DNA of 64,000 nucleotides from Alteromonas sp. LOR (GTDB lineage Bacteria; Pseudomonadota; Gammaproteobacteria; Enterobacterales; Alteromonadaceae): positions 116,859 through 180,858 of the forward strand of contig NZ_JQFW01000050.1 in the NCBI RefSeq assembly GCF_000753865.1, given 5' to 3'. Below the pieces are notes generated by a model. It saw only the letters and a list, made by a program, of their open reading frames with translations, was not told where the DNA came from and did not search any database. Positions 1 to 7,941 of this stretch are shown here, one piece after another; the stretch's first letter is position 1; each line of letters starts with the position of its first letter. The position numbers were made by a program, and so were the translations under genes.

Positions 1-213
1 CGATAAGAAAGAATGTCTATCACTTAGTAATTAAGTACTAGTTTTTTACTTTACTCGCGTTTTTCCCTAGTGGTTAAGTCGTATTTTCATATAATTTTTA
101 CGATAAAGGTGGCAGCTTTTTAAATTTGCGCTATATCTTTTAACCGTTAGTTATACCAGACCGAACGAGAAGATTTCGTGATTACAGTATTAAGCTAATT
201 ATGGAATCTAGTT

Positions 214-2736
214 ATGAAAAAAACGCCTTTAAAAACAGGCCTCTCAGCATTGTCATTAGCCCTACTTCCGCTAATGGCGTCTAGTCATGCACATGCCTCA
301 AAAGCCGAAATTTTCGATGACAGTGTTATCGTGGTTTATAAAGAAAATGTAAGCAAAGCCCAGAAAATGCGTGCCCGTTCATCGGTGGGTGCCCGCATTA
401 GTGATGCAAATAGAGATGAAATTGACGATCGGTTTTCAAACCTATTAAGTGGCCGCATTGCAAAATTGGAGCTACGCGGAAAGTCTGTAAAAGACGCCAT
501 TGAAATTTTGAAGAAAAATCCATCGATTAAAATTGCAGAGCCAAACTACTTATATCGAAAAGCGCTTCTTCCCAACGACCCGTCTTATGGAGACCTATGG
601 GGTCTGAATAATACTGGACAAGCCGGTGGTACCTTTGATGTTGATATCGATGCACCTGAAGCATGGGATATCACAACGGGCGACAGTAGCGTTGTGATAG
701 GCGTAATAGATACAGGTCTTGACTACAACCATGAAGATCTTGCTGACAATGCGTGGATGAACCCTGGAGAAATCCCCGACAACGGTATTGACGACGATGG
801 CAATGGGTATATCGACGATGTGTACGGTATTGACTCGGTAAATGGTGATACCGACCCAATGGATGATGACTCCCATGGTACTCACGTTGCCGGTACCATA
901 GGTGCAGTTGGTGGCAATGGCGTTGGTGTTGTGGGTGTTAACCACGACGTTTCAATTGCCGCATGTAAATTTTTAGGCGCAGATGGCTCTGGCTCGACAG
1001 CGGGCGCGATTGAATGTATTGACTACTTTACCGACCTAAAAGAAAACCGCGGTATTAATGTTAAAGCGACCAACAACAGTTGGGGTGGCGGTGGCTACAG
1101 TGAAGCATTAGAGACGGCAATTGAAGTGGCAGGCCAAGCGGGAATTCTTTTTGTTGCTGCAGCCGGTAACTCTGGTTCGAACAACGATAATGTAGATAAC
1201 TACCCATCTAACTACGTTACTACCACTAATAGCTTGATGGCTGTTGCAAGTATTACTCGCACCGACGGAGATAGTGGTTATTCATATGGTATTGAAACGG
1301 TAGACATTGCCGCACCGGGTTCATCAATACTATCGACCATACCGGGTAATGGTTATGCGGCCTATTCTGGCACATCCATGGCGACACCTCATGTTGCAGG
1401 TGCAGCTGCCTTAGTTTGGTCTTTGAACCCAGAACTGACTCCCTCAGAAATGAAAGAGTTGCTAATGGCAACGGGTGAGACAAGCTTGTGGGCAGATGGC
1501 CGCACGGTTTCAGGCAACCGTTTAAATGTGTTAAACGCCCTTGAAGAGGCCGACCCTACACCAGGCTTTAAGCTTGGCATTACGCCTGGCTCAGCTGAAA
1601 TGGAAGCAGGTGAAAGCTATACCTTCTCTGTGGAAGTTGGCTCTATCGCAGGCTATGATGAGGAAGTACAGCTATCATTAGCCGAGGCTAGCGATATTGC
1701 CTCTCTTAGCGCAAACACTGCCATGCCTGGCGATACAGTCTCACTTGTGGTTAACACTTCTGAAGACACTGCATGGGGTCAATACAGCTTTACCGTTAAT
1801 GGCGTAAGTGGCGATATCGAAAAGTCGAAGTCGGCAAACTTATATGTTTATCCGCAAGGCCTAAACGATTTCCCTTACGAGTATTTAGAAGAGCCAGTTC
1901 CAACGTTGCCTAACGAGGAAGATCCAGAAGACGTTGGTGTTGACCTTGTTATCAACATTCCAGATGAATTAACCATATTTGGCATGCAGGCCTCGGTGGA
2001 TATTACGCACACCTACAGTGGCGACTTGGTATTATCTCTTACCTCACCACAAGGCACCACGACCGTACTGCGCCAAAACCAAGGTGGTGGTACAGACGAT
2101 ATTGTTGAGACCTATAGCTCTGATGCATTCAATGGCGAAGTAGCAACAGGTGACTGGACGCTGAATGTGCTTGATACCTTTAATGGTGACAACGGTACAG
2201 TCAATACGTGGAGCTTAGTGGTTAGCGGTATAGGCGAAGTTGGTCCAACACCACCTAACTCGGCATTCACCTTCGATGCGTCTGGTTTATCTGTAAGCTT
2301 CACCAACAATAGTAGTGACGTGAACGATGATATTGTTAGCTACAGCTGGGACTTTGGTGATGGCGCTACATCAACAGAAGAAAACCCTAACCACGTGTAT
2401 GCTGGTACAGGTGCTTATGATGTAACGCTAACGGTAACTGACTCAGAAGGTCAAACTGACGTAGCGACAGAAACCGTAGCAGTTTCCAATAGCACTATTG
2501 TTGCAGAAGTGGATCGTGCAATGCTATCCCGCTTCGGTTCGCTTCGCGTTGACCTATCTTATAGCGGCTCAACAGCAGACACCGTTATGGTATATCGCAA
2601 CGGTGAATTACTTGAAGAAGTAAGCAACACGGGTCGTTATCGCGATAGAAGTAGAGGTATGCAGCCTGGTAATTACACTTACATGGTATGTGACGAAACA
2701 TCGGCCTGCTCTGCTCCTGTGACAGTAAGCCTATAA
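214..2736 (+). CDS. Secreted subtilisin-like S8 serine protease with P-domain and PKD domain
   Basis: Extracellular endopeptidase of the subtilase family. The protein has 840 residues. A signal peptide (about 1-28, ending HAHA) is followed by an inhibitor-like propeptide (about 35-115). The catalytic domain spans about 130-430 and carries Asp166 (VIDTGLD), His221 (SHGTHVAG), oxyanion Asn319 (AAAGNSGS) and Ser388 (GTSMATPHVAG). After a linker of about 130 residues come a proprotein-convertase P-domain (about 580-670), a PKD domain (about 682-768, WDFGDG) and a C-terminal beta-rich tail with a Cys pair. The full triad suggests an active enzyme that scavenges protein. The gene is monocistronic with its own terminator. 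Domain calls are motif-based; substrate is unknown. Confidence 0.93.
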   Translation: MKKTPLKTGLSALSLALLPLMASSHAHASKAEIFDDSVIVVYKENVSKAQKMRARSSVGARISDANRDEIDDRFSNLLSGRIAKLELRGKSVKDAIEILKKNPSIKIAEPNYLYRKALLPNDPSYGDLWGLNNTGQAGGTFDVDIDAPEAWDITTGDSSVVIGVIDTGLDYNHEDLADNAWMNPGEIPDNGIDDDGNGYIDDVYGIDSVNGDTDPMDDDSHGTHVAGTIGAVGGNGVGVVGVNHDVSIAACKFLGADGSGSTAGAIECIDYFTDLKENRGINVKATNNSWGGGGYSEALETAIEVAGQAGILFVAAAGNSGSNNDNVDNYPSNYVTTTNSLMAVASITRTDGDSGYSYGIETVDIAAPGSSILSTIPGNGYAAYSGTSMATPHVAGAAALVWSLNPELTPSEMKELLMATGETSLWADGRTVSGNRLNVLNALEEADPTPGFKLGITPGSAEMEAGESYTFSVEVGSIAGYDEEVQLSLAEASDIASLSANTAMPGDTVSLVVNTSEDTAWGQYSFTVNGVSGDIEKSKSANLYVYPQGLNDFPYEYLEEPVPTLPNEEDPEDVGVDLVINIPDELTIFGMQASVDITHTYSGDLVLSLTSPQGTTTVLRQNQGGGTDDIVETYSSDAFNGEVATGDWTLNVLDTFNGDNGTVNTWSLVVSGIGEVGPTPPNSAFTFDASGLSVSFTNNSSDVNDDIVSYSWDFGDGATSTEENPNHVYAGTGAYDVTLTVTDSEGQTDVATETVAVSNSTIVAEVDRAMLSRFGSLRVDLSYSGSTADTVMVYRNGELLEEVSNTGRYRDRSRGMQPGNYTYMVCDETSACSAPVTVSL

Positions 2737-2781
2737 GCTAACAAGACATTGCTGCTAAGCAGTAATGGTTAGTTAAGTAAT

Positions 2782-2811
2782 AGCCGACCTAAGGAAGGGT
2801 CGGCTTTTTTT
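2782..2811 (+). terminator. Rho-independent terminator of the S8 protease
   Basis: An 8-bp perfect stem (AGCCGACC / GGTCGGCT) with a loop of about 8 nt is followed by a run of T, 45 nt after the protease stop codon. Confidence 0.85.
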
Positions 2812-2905
2812 ACTTTAAGCCTTCCTCATCCACGTTAAAGAAAATTGCTTATGCCAAGCTAATGCCTTACTTTTAAACCACTCGTTTGCCATTTATAGGT
2901 AATGT

Positions 2906-4441
2906 ATGCGCGGCCTTAAATACTCCTTACTATTGGTTTTTTTGTTATTCACTTTGCCATCAATCGCTGATAGTTCTCGAATGAAGACTCTCAGTGAAAT
3001 CAAAAATTACACTCAAGAAAACCAACAACAAATATTGCAAGATTTTACGTCTCTTTTAACCCTTCCCAATGTGAGTGCTAACACACAGGACATGCTGGTT
3101 AACGCCAAGTGGATAACCAACTATATTGCGCAAAGAGGGTTTACCTCTGAAGTCGTATCGGCTGGTCGTGCACCTTATATTTTGGCAGAAAAAAGCGTGC
3201 CGGGAGCGACCAAGACTATCCTCATTTACGCCCATTTTGATGGACAGCCAGTGGAACCTGCGAACTGGGCCACACCGCCTTTTATACCTACGTTGATTGA
3301 TAAGCCCATTGAACGTGGTGGTAAACCCGTTGATTGGGACGGCAAATCGCCACTAAACCCAGAATGGCGACTGGCGGCTCGCTCAGCTGGCGATGACAAA
3401 GCCCCAGTTATTGCGCTAATGGCAGCACTAGACGCTATGGAAGCCCACAACGTAGCGCCTAGCGTAAATATAAAACTTATTTTAGACGGTGAAGAAGAAG
3501 TGGGCAGTCCAACATTAGAGACTATTTTACAAGAACATGGCGACAAGATGACTGCCGACCTCATGCTATTTTGCGACGGTCCAATGCACCCAAGCAGAAA
3601 TAAGCAGTTAGTATTTGGTATGCGCGGCAGCATGACCGTAGATATCACCACTTATGGTGCATTAAGCCCACTGCATAGCGGCCATTACGGTAATTTCTCT
3701 CCAAACCCTACCGATGGATTAATGCGCCTGCTCACCTCAATGACCGACGAACAGGGCACTATTTTAATCGATGGCTATAACGATGAAGTGCGTCCTATCA
3801 GTGAAGTGGAGCGACAGGCAATCGCCAACATTCCTGCAGTGGATGAGCAGCTTAAATACGACTTAGCCATTGCTGAAAGCTTGGGTAAAACAGTACGAGT
3901 AGAGGAAGGCGTGCTTAATCCAGCCATTATCGTTAAAGGACTGCAAGCCGGTGGCGTAGGTAATCAGGCGCGCAATATAATACAGTCAGAAGCCACGGCA
4001 TCTATTAACATGCGATTAGCTGCAGACCAAACGCCAGCATTCTTGCGCAAGAAAATGGAAGCACACATCAAAAATCAGGGTTACACCATTGTGCATGAAC
4101 CGCCTAGCGTTACATTACGCCGGGAAAACAATAAGGTGGTGATGTTAGATTGGCGCGCTGGTGCCTACCCTGCCTTTCGCTCAAAAATAGATAGTCCACA
4201 AGCAAAAAAATTAGCAGCTATCATGAATAGTATGGACGAACAGCCAACAATCCTAACGCCAACTCTCGGCGGCAGTTTACCCATATATTTATTTGAGCAG
4301 GCGCTTGATATGCCCATTATTATTCTGCCCATCGCTAACCATGATAATAACCAGCATGGTCGCAATGAAAACCTTCGGTTGCAGAATTTGTGGGATGCGG
4401 TAGCGATGTATGCCGCCATTTTATCGGAATATGATCGCTAA
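2906..4441 (+). CDS. Exported M20-family metallopeptidase
   Basis: Zinc-dependent M20 exopeptidase (ArgE/DapE/carboxypeptidase superfamily), 511 residues. A hydrophobic N-terminal segment (5-22) looks like a signal peptide, so it probably acts in the periplasm. Metal ligand motifs are visible: His110 and Asp112 in YAHFDGQP, Asp163 in SAGDDKAP, and the general-base Glu in DGEEEVGSP (about 194-202). A dimerisation insert sits between the two halves of the catalytic domain (HSGHYGNFSPNP lies near its start), and NHDNNQHGRNEN near the end supplies the last His ligand. Together with the upstream S8 protease it could complete extracellular protein degradation, but the two have separate transcripts. 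Substrate specificity cannot be read from sequence. Confidence 0.88.
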   Translation: MRGLKYSLLLVFLLFTLPSIADSSRMKTLSEIKNYTQENQQQILQDFTSLLTLPNVSANTQDMLVNAKWITNYIAQRGFTSEVVSAGRAPYILAEKSVPGATKTILIYAHFDGQPVEPANWATPPFIPTLIDKPIERGGKPVDWDGKSPLNPEWRLAARSAGDDKAPVIALMAALDAMEAHNVAPSVNIKLILDGEEEVGSPTLETILQEHGDKMTADLMLFCDGPMHPSRNKQLVFGMRGSMTVDITTYGALSPLHSGHYGNFSPNPTDGLMRLLTSMTDEQGTILIDGYNDEVRPISEVERQAIANIPAVDEQLKYDLAIAESLGKTVRVEEGVLNPAIIVKGLQAGGVGNQARNIIQSEATASINMRLAADQTPAFLRKKMEAHIKNQGYTIVHEPPSVTLRRENNKVVMLDWRAGAYPAFRSKIDSPQAKKLAAIMNSMDEQPTILTPTLGGSLPIYLFEQALDMPIIILPIANHDNNQHGRNENLRLQNLWDAVAMYAAILSEYDR

Positions 4442-4503
4442 GCGGGTTTGATCTGGGCAGTATTCGCTGTGCAAGTAAATACTAAAACGTGAGTAAGGGT
4501 GAA

Positions 4504-4532
4504 GAGAATCGCGTTTGTTAAACGCGACTCTC
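4504..4532. terminator. Intergenic hairpin between convergent M20 peptidase and HMG-CoA reductase genes
   Basis: A 13-bp stem with one mismatch (GAGAATCGCGTTT / AAACGCGACTCTC) and a 3-nt loop lies between two convergent stop codons. There is no T-run on either strand, so it may stop transcription weakly or protect 3' ends. Confidence 0.4.
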
Positions 4533-4618
4533 TCATCTAATGAGTAAGCGGGCTTTAAGCATGCCTTAATAGTGCTTTAAAGCATGCCACAACCGCACGT
4601 TTTCTATAAGGACTGTAG

Positions 4619-6163
4619 TTATCTATTACGTCCATACTGCTCGTGAGAAGACACCCAGTCAGACGAGCTTATGGCTGAGGCCAACGATATCTCTCCAGCC
4701 AGTACTACCGATGCAATGATTTCAGCGAATTTATACACGCGGTCGCGGCCATAGCAATCAAGCAGCTCTAAACACTCTCTTTGGGTACCAATACCGGTAC
4801 CGCCCCCATAGGTAGCCACGATTAACGACGGTATGGTAATAGAGACATACAAGTCTCCTTCCTCGGTTAATTCTGAGTACATAATTGCCGCTGATGACTC
4901 GGACACGTTTGCCACGTCTTGCCCCGTGGCGATGAACATTGCAGTGATACCGTTTGGTGAATGCAGGCCAGTATTGTTTACGCCAGATAAGAATGAGCCT
5001 ACACCCGCCACTCGTCCATGATAATCAATTTGTTTAGGGTCAACCCGCATCACCTCTAGCAAATGCTCACGCTTAATGGTGGCCTCTGCAGTTACGCGCT
5101 TACCGCGGGTACGCATAATATTAATTTGTGACGCTTTTTTATCGGTAGCGAAATTCGATTCCAAATAGAAATTCTCAATACCTTCATAGTGGTCCAGTAT
5201 CCACCCGCAGGCAGCAAATGTGGCTCTACCCACCATGTTTTGGCCGGCTGCATCGCCCGTACGGTAGTTAAAGCGAAGGAAGGCAAATTTATTAGACAGA
5301 AAGTGGTCGATATAAGTCAGCTGAGCAATACTGGACGTGGCCTCAGCTTCTTCACGTATTTTTTCAATATTTTCCTGTACCCATTTCACAAAGTCTCTTG
5401 CACCTCGGGCATTTTCAAATATAAACACAGGCGCCCGCTGCATGGCATCGTCAACAACGGTAGCAGTTACGCCGCCGCTCATGTTTAACAACTTCATACC
5501 TCGATTATACGATGCCACCAAGGTACCTTCTGTGGTTGCTAAAGGCACAACAAACTCACCTTTTGCGTGCTCGCCATTTATTTTTACAGGGCCTGCAATA
5601 CCAATTGGCACCTGAGCTACGCCAATAAAGTGTTCGATGTTGCCTTTCAAATCATTGGGGTCGATAGAATACTTCCCTACATGATTGACCTTATTACCGG
5701 TGGCGCTTTCAAAGTATTGCTGACGAGTTTTAATAATAGACTCGCCATAATCGTCTAAATCATCTCGCGGTATATGTGCGCTGCGTTGCCCAGCTAACGT
5801 AATATTGTCCTCTACCTCAAACTTCAACTTTCCAAACGGAGATGCAGAAAAGCAGATCCCAAGCTTTCGCTTTTCCGGGCACGCGTCTTTTTCGATATCT
5901 AAATGTAGCGTGATGGTTTGTCTAAGCGCGAAGGGCCTACCGTCAGATTGATTAAGTTCAGCTGCAGGTAAAAACGTATCGTGAGTAAGTTGAAGTGAAA
6001 TTTTATCTTCTGGAATTTTCTCTCCATCCAAAGAAACCCAATGCAGCTTTTCAATGGTTGCGTCTTTTAATCTGTTTTTAAGCGAGAACGATAACCCCGT
6101 GCTTGTTTTTGAGAGGCTGGCGCGTGTGTAGAGTTGTTTTAATAATATGCTGGGCACAAACAT
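4619..6163 (-). CDS. Hydroxymethylglutaryl-CoA reductase, class I-like
   Basis: Predicted NADPH-dependent reduction of HMG-CoA to mevalonate. The 514-residue protein has an N-terminal beta-rich extension of about 120 residues, then a catalytic domain. Class I signatures are visible: catalytic Glu212 in ATTEGTLVAS, Lys342 in ATDKKASQIN, Asp416 in ATGQDVANV, and a C-terminal His507 (SSHEQYG) matching the catalytic His of the human enzyme. The glycine loop GGGTGIGTQRECL is also present. There is no N-terminal membrane domain. The start has a good ribosome site (AAGGAAG). No other mevalonate-pathway gene lies nearby, and most gammaproteobacteria make isoprenoids by the MEP route, so its physiological role is unclear. 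Confidence 0.9.
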   Translation of the reverse strand: MFVPSILLKQLYTRASLSKTSTGLSFSLKNRLKDATIEKLHWVSLDGEKIPEDKISLQLTHDTFLPAAELNQSDGRPFALRQTITLHLDIEKDACPEKRKLGICFSASPFGKLKFEVEDNITLAGQRSAHIPRDDLDDYGESIIKTRQQYFESATGNKVNHVGKYSIDPNDLKGNIEHFIGVAQVPIGIAGPVKINGEHAKGEFVVPLATTEGTLVASYNRGMKLLNMSGGVTATVVDDAMQRAPVFIFENARGARDFVKWVQENIEKIREEAEATSSIAQLTYIDHFLSNKFAFLRFNYRTGDAAGQNMVGRATFAACGWILDHYEGIENFYLESNFATDKKASQINIMRTRGKRVTAEATIKREHLLEVMRVDPKQIDYHGRVAGVGSFLSGVNNTGLHSPNGITAMFIATGQDVANVSESSAAIMYSELTEEGDLYVSITIPSLIVATYGGGTGIGTQRECLELLDCYGRDRVYKFAEIIASVVLAGEISLASAISSSDWVSSHEQYGRNR

Positions 6164-6518
6164 GAGACTTCCTTATTAGCGTATACGTTTTCTATTTCTT
6201 ATTTATTTCATTGGCATTTGTTTTCTATTTTTTCTTTTTCATCTTATTAGGACACTTTCTAAGCCAATGCTTAGGTTACTGCAGATCCCTGATGTTTTTA
6301 TAGCACATTCTTTATACAGATCTATGACTACTTGTTATTTAATGTAGGTCAATCTTTGCTGCTTTTTACAAATTTTCTTATCTATTTTTGCGCCACGCTT
6401 TTCAAAAATGAGCCAAACACCCATTTTTATTGACCTTCATAGCCCTGGGCTTTCGCTAAATTACACACCACTAATCAATCACCTAAAGTTTATGTGTCGT
6501 CGCAACAACGATGACTAG

Positions 6519-6608
6519 AAGGTATCTGGCAGCAATAAGGGAGGCGTCATGGAATGGGATGCCAGGGATAAACCGTCTGCAAGGAAGAGACAGCCAGATA
6601 CCTTTTTT
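6519..6608 (+). promoter_or_regulatory. Structured leader RNA candidate ending in a T-run, upstream of the peptide cluster
   Basis: A 12-bp perfect closing stem pairs 6519-6530 (AAGGTATCTGGC) with 6593-6604, and six T follow or overlap its end (6603-6608). Inside are two smaller helices: GGCGTC pairing with GATGCC (one G-U) around a loop ATGGAATGG, and GTCT/AGAC around GCAAGGAAG. This gives a three-way-junction shape with the joining sequence AGGGATAAACC. It lies 80 nt before the first exporter gene. It does not match a riboswitch consensus that I can recall. It could be a terminator/attenuator, a sensor, or a small RNA. Confidence 0.5.
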
Positions 6609-6632
6609 ACCAAGGCATATTCGGTTAGCTAA
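6549..6632 (+). CDS. Possible 27-residue leader peptide in the structured leader
   Basis: An ATG ORF begins 6 nt after a strong Shine-Dalgarno-like GGGAGG and runs 27 codons (MEWDARDKPSAR...KAYSVS). It lies inside the predicted leader hairpin, so ribosome transit would open the closing stem. That geometry fits translation-coupled attenuation. The composition is basic and polar, with no hydrophobic segment. Coding status is unproven. Confidence 0.3.
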   Translation: MEWDARDKPSARKRQPDTFFTKAYSVS

Positions 6633-6687
6633 TCACACGGAATAGGCCCTGTTTGATACACCTCAGCGTAGGGAAAAAGGAGCAGTA

Positions 6688-7941
6688 ATGAGAAAGGGAT
6701 TATTCCGAAAGGAAGCAATTGCTCATCAATCGACGGCCATTACCGGTCGTTTATTGATGACACCAAAACCAGCTTTCATGGTTATTGCCGCAGTATTAGT
6801 CATTTGGTTAATGGTGGTTATTGTTTTTCTGATGCAAAGCAGCTACGCCAGAAAGGCCTCTGTTCAGGGGTGGTTAGAGCCCCATGGTGGTGTATACAAA
6901 CTCTACGCCGACCCACGCGGAGGACAGGTAGCAGATATCTTCGTTAAAGAAGGTCAGTATGTTAAGCGCGGTGCACCGCTTTTAAGGGTGAGTTACAGCA
7001 ATAAAAATGCGTTCGGGGCTCCGGTAAGCGAAAGGCTTCTAAGGGAATTAGAAGAAAAGCAAAAAAGAACACAAGAAATTATCGAGCGCTTACACACCCT
7101 TCATAGCAATGCCTTGCATAAGCTCGATGTGTCGATTACCCATGCAAAAAATGAGCGAGTAGAACTTCAAGACATCACGAGAATAACACGCTCACAGTAC
7201 GACGTTACGCTGACTCACTTTGAGAACACTCAATCCCTTTATCACGATGGGCACGTTAGTCACATTGCTTATCAAGAACAAAATTTAAGAAAGCTCGCCA
7301 GCGAAGAGCAGCTAAAGCGTGCCCTTCAAAACCAAAATACTGCGAACAATAAGATTTCATCGCTGACTCAGGAGCGAGCATCTCTGCCCATGCAGCAGAA
7401 AAATGAACTAGCGAATTATCAAAATGCGCTCAGCGATTTGAATCAACAGATAGTGGCTCATCACAACACTAATGAAGAAACTATTTATGCGCCTCAAGGA
7501 GGGATTGTATCGGGCCTGCATATCAAATCCGGCTACGATATAAAAAGTCATAATCTATTGCTCACTTTAGTGCCTAAATCTTCTTCCATGCAGGCCCATA
7601 TGTTAATTCCCGTTCACTCAGCTGGATTTATCGACGAAGGACAAGCACTCAACATTCGTTACGATGCGTTTCCCTATCAAAAGTTTGGTATGCAGTCGGG
7701 TCATATTCTTCGCATCTCGAAAACCTTAATCTTACCTGGCGAATTAAACGACGCCCCGGTCATTGCAAACGAGCCTGCTTATTTGGTGACTGCCGAGCTT
7801 ATTAACGAAACGCTTGTGGCCTATGGTGAACATATTCAATTAAAAGCAGGAATGACATTTTCTGCCGATATTGAGCTAAGTCAGCGCACGCTCATAGAGT
7901 GGTTGTTAGAGCCGCTTTATAGCCTTTCAGGGAGGCTATGA
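6688..7941 (+). CDS. HlyD/CvaA-type membrane fusion protein for peptide export
   Basis: Periplasmic adaptor that links an inner-membrane ABC exporter to an outer-membrane channel. The 417-residue protein has one N-terminal transmembrane helix (about 30-49), a lipoyl-like half (about 55-105, with a Gly-rich turn), a long charged coiled coil (about 125-250), the second lipoyl half (ETIYAPQGGIVSGL) and a beta-barrel C-terminal part. This is the layout of CvaA in colicin V export. Start is supported by AAGGAG 7 nt upstream. The stop overlaps the next start by 4 nt (ATGA), which implies translational coupling with the exporter. Confidence 0.9.
   Translation: MRKGLFRKEAIAHQSTAITGRLLMTPKPAFMVIAAVLVIWLMVVIVFLMQSSYARKASVQGWLEPHGGVYKLYADPRGGQVADIFVKEGQYVKRGAPLLRVSYSNKNAFGAPVSERLLRELEEKQKRTQEIIERLHTLHSNALHKLDVSITHAKNERVELQDITRITRSQYDVTLTHFENTQSLYHDGHVSHIAYQEQNLRKLASEEQLKRALQNQNTANNKISSLTQERASLPMQQKNELANYQNALSDLNQQIVAHHNTNEETIYAPQGGIVSGLHIKSGYDIKSHNLLLTLVPKSSSMQAHMLIPVHSAGFIDEGQALNIRYDAFPYQKFGMQSGHILRISKTLILPGELNDAPVIANEPAYLVTAELINETLVAYGEHIQLKAGMTFSADIELSQRTLIEWLLEPLYSLSGRL

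Larger units (their letters stand above)
6164..6687. other. Intergenic region between HMG-CoA reductase and the peptide cluster
   Basis: 524 nt between divergent genes, expected to hold the promoters of both. The left part is AT-rich. The right part holds the structured leader and possible short ORF described separately. No clear -10/-35 pair could be assigned by eye. Confidence 0.5.

Noticed and set aside
6549..6608. Leader region as a signal-recognition-particle RNA, because of GCAAGGAAG
   Set aside because: The conserved SRP tetraloop and symmetric loop context (GGAAGCAGCC) is absent; only a short word matches.
6519..6608. Leader region as a c-di-GMP, TPP, cobalamin or fluoride riboswitch
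   Set aside because: None of the conserved core sequences I know for these classes is present.
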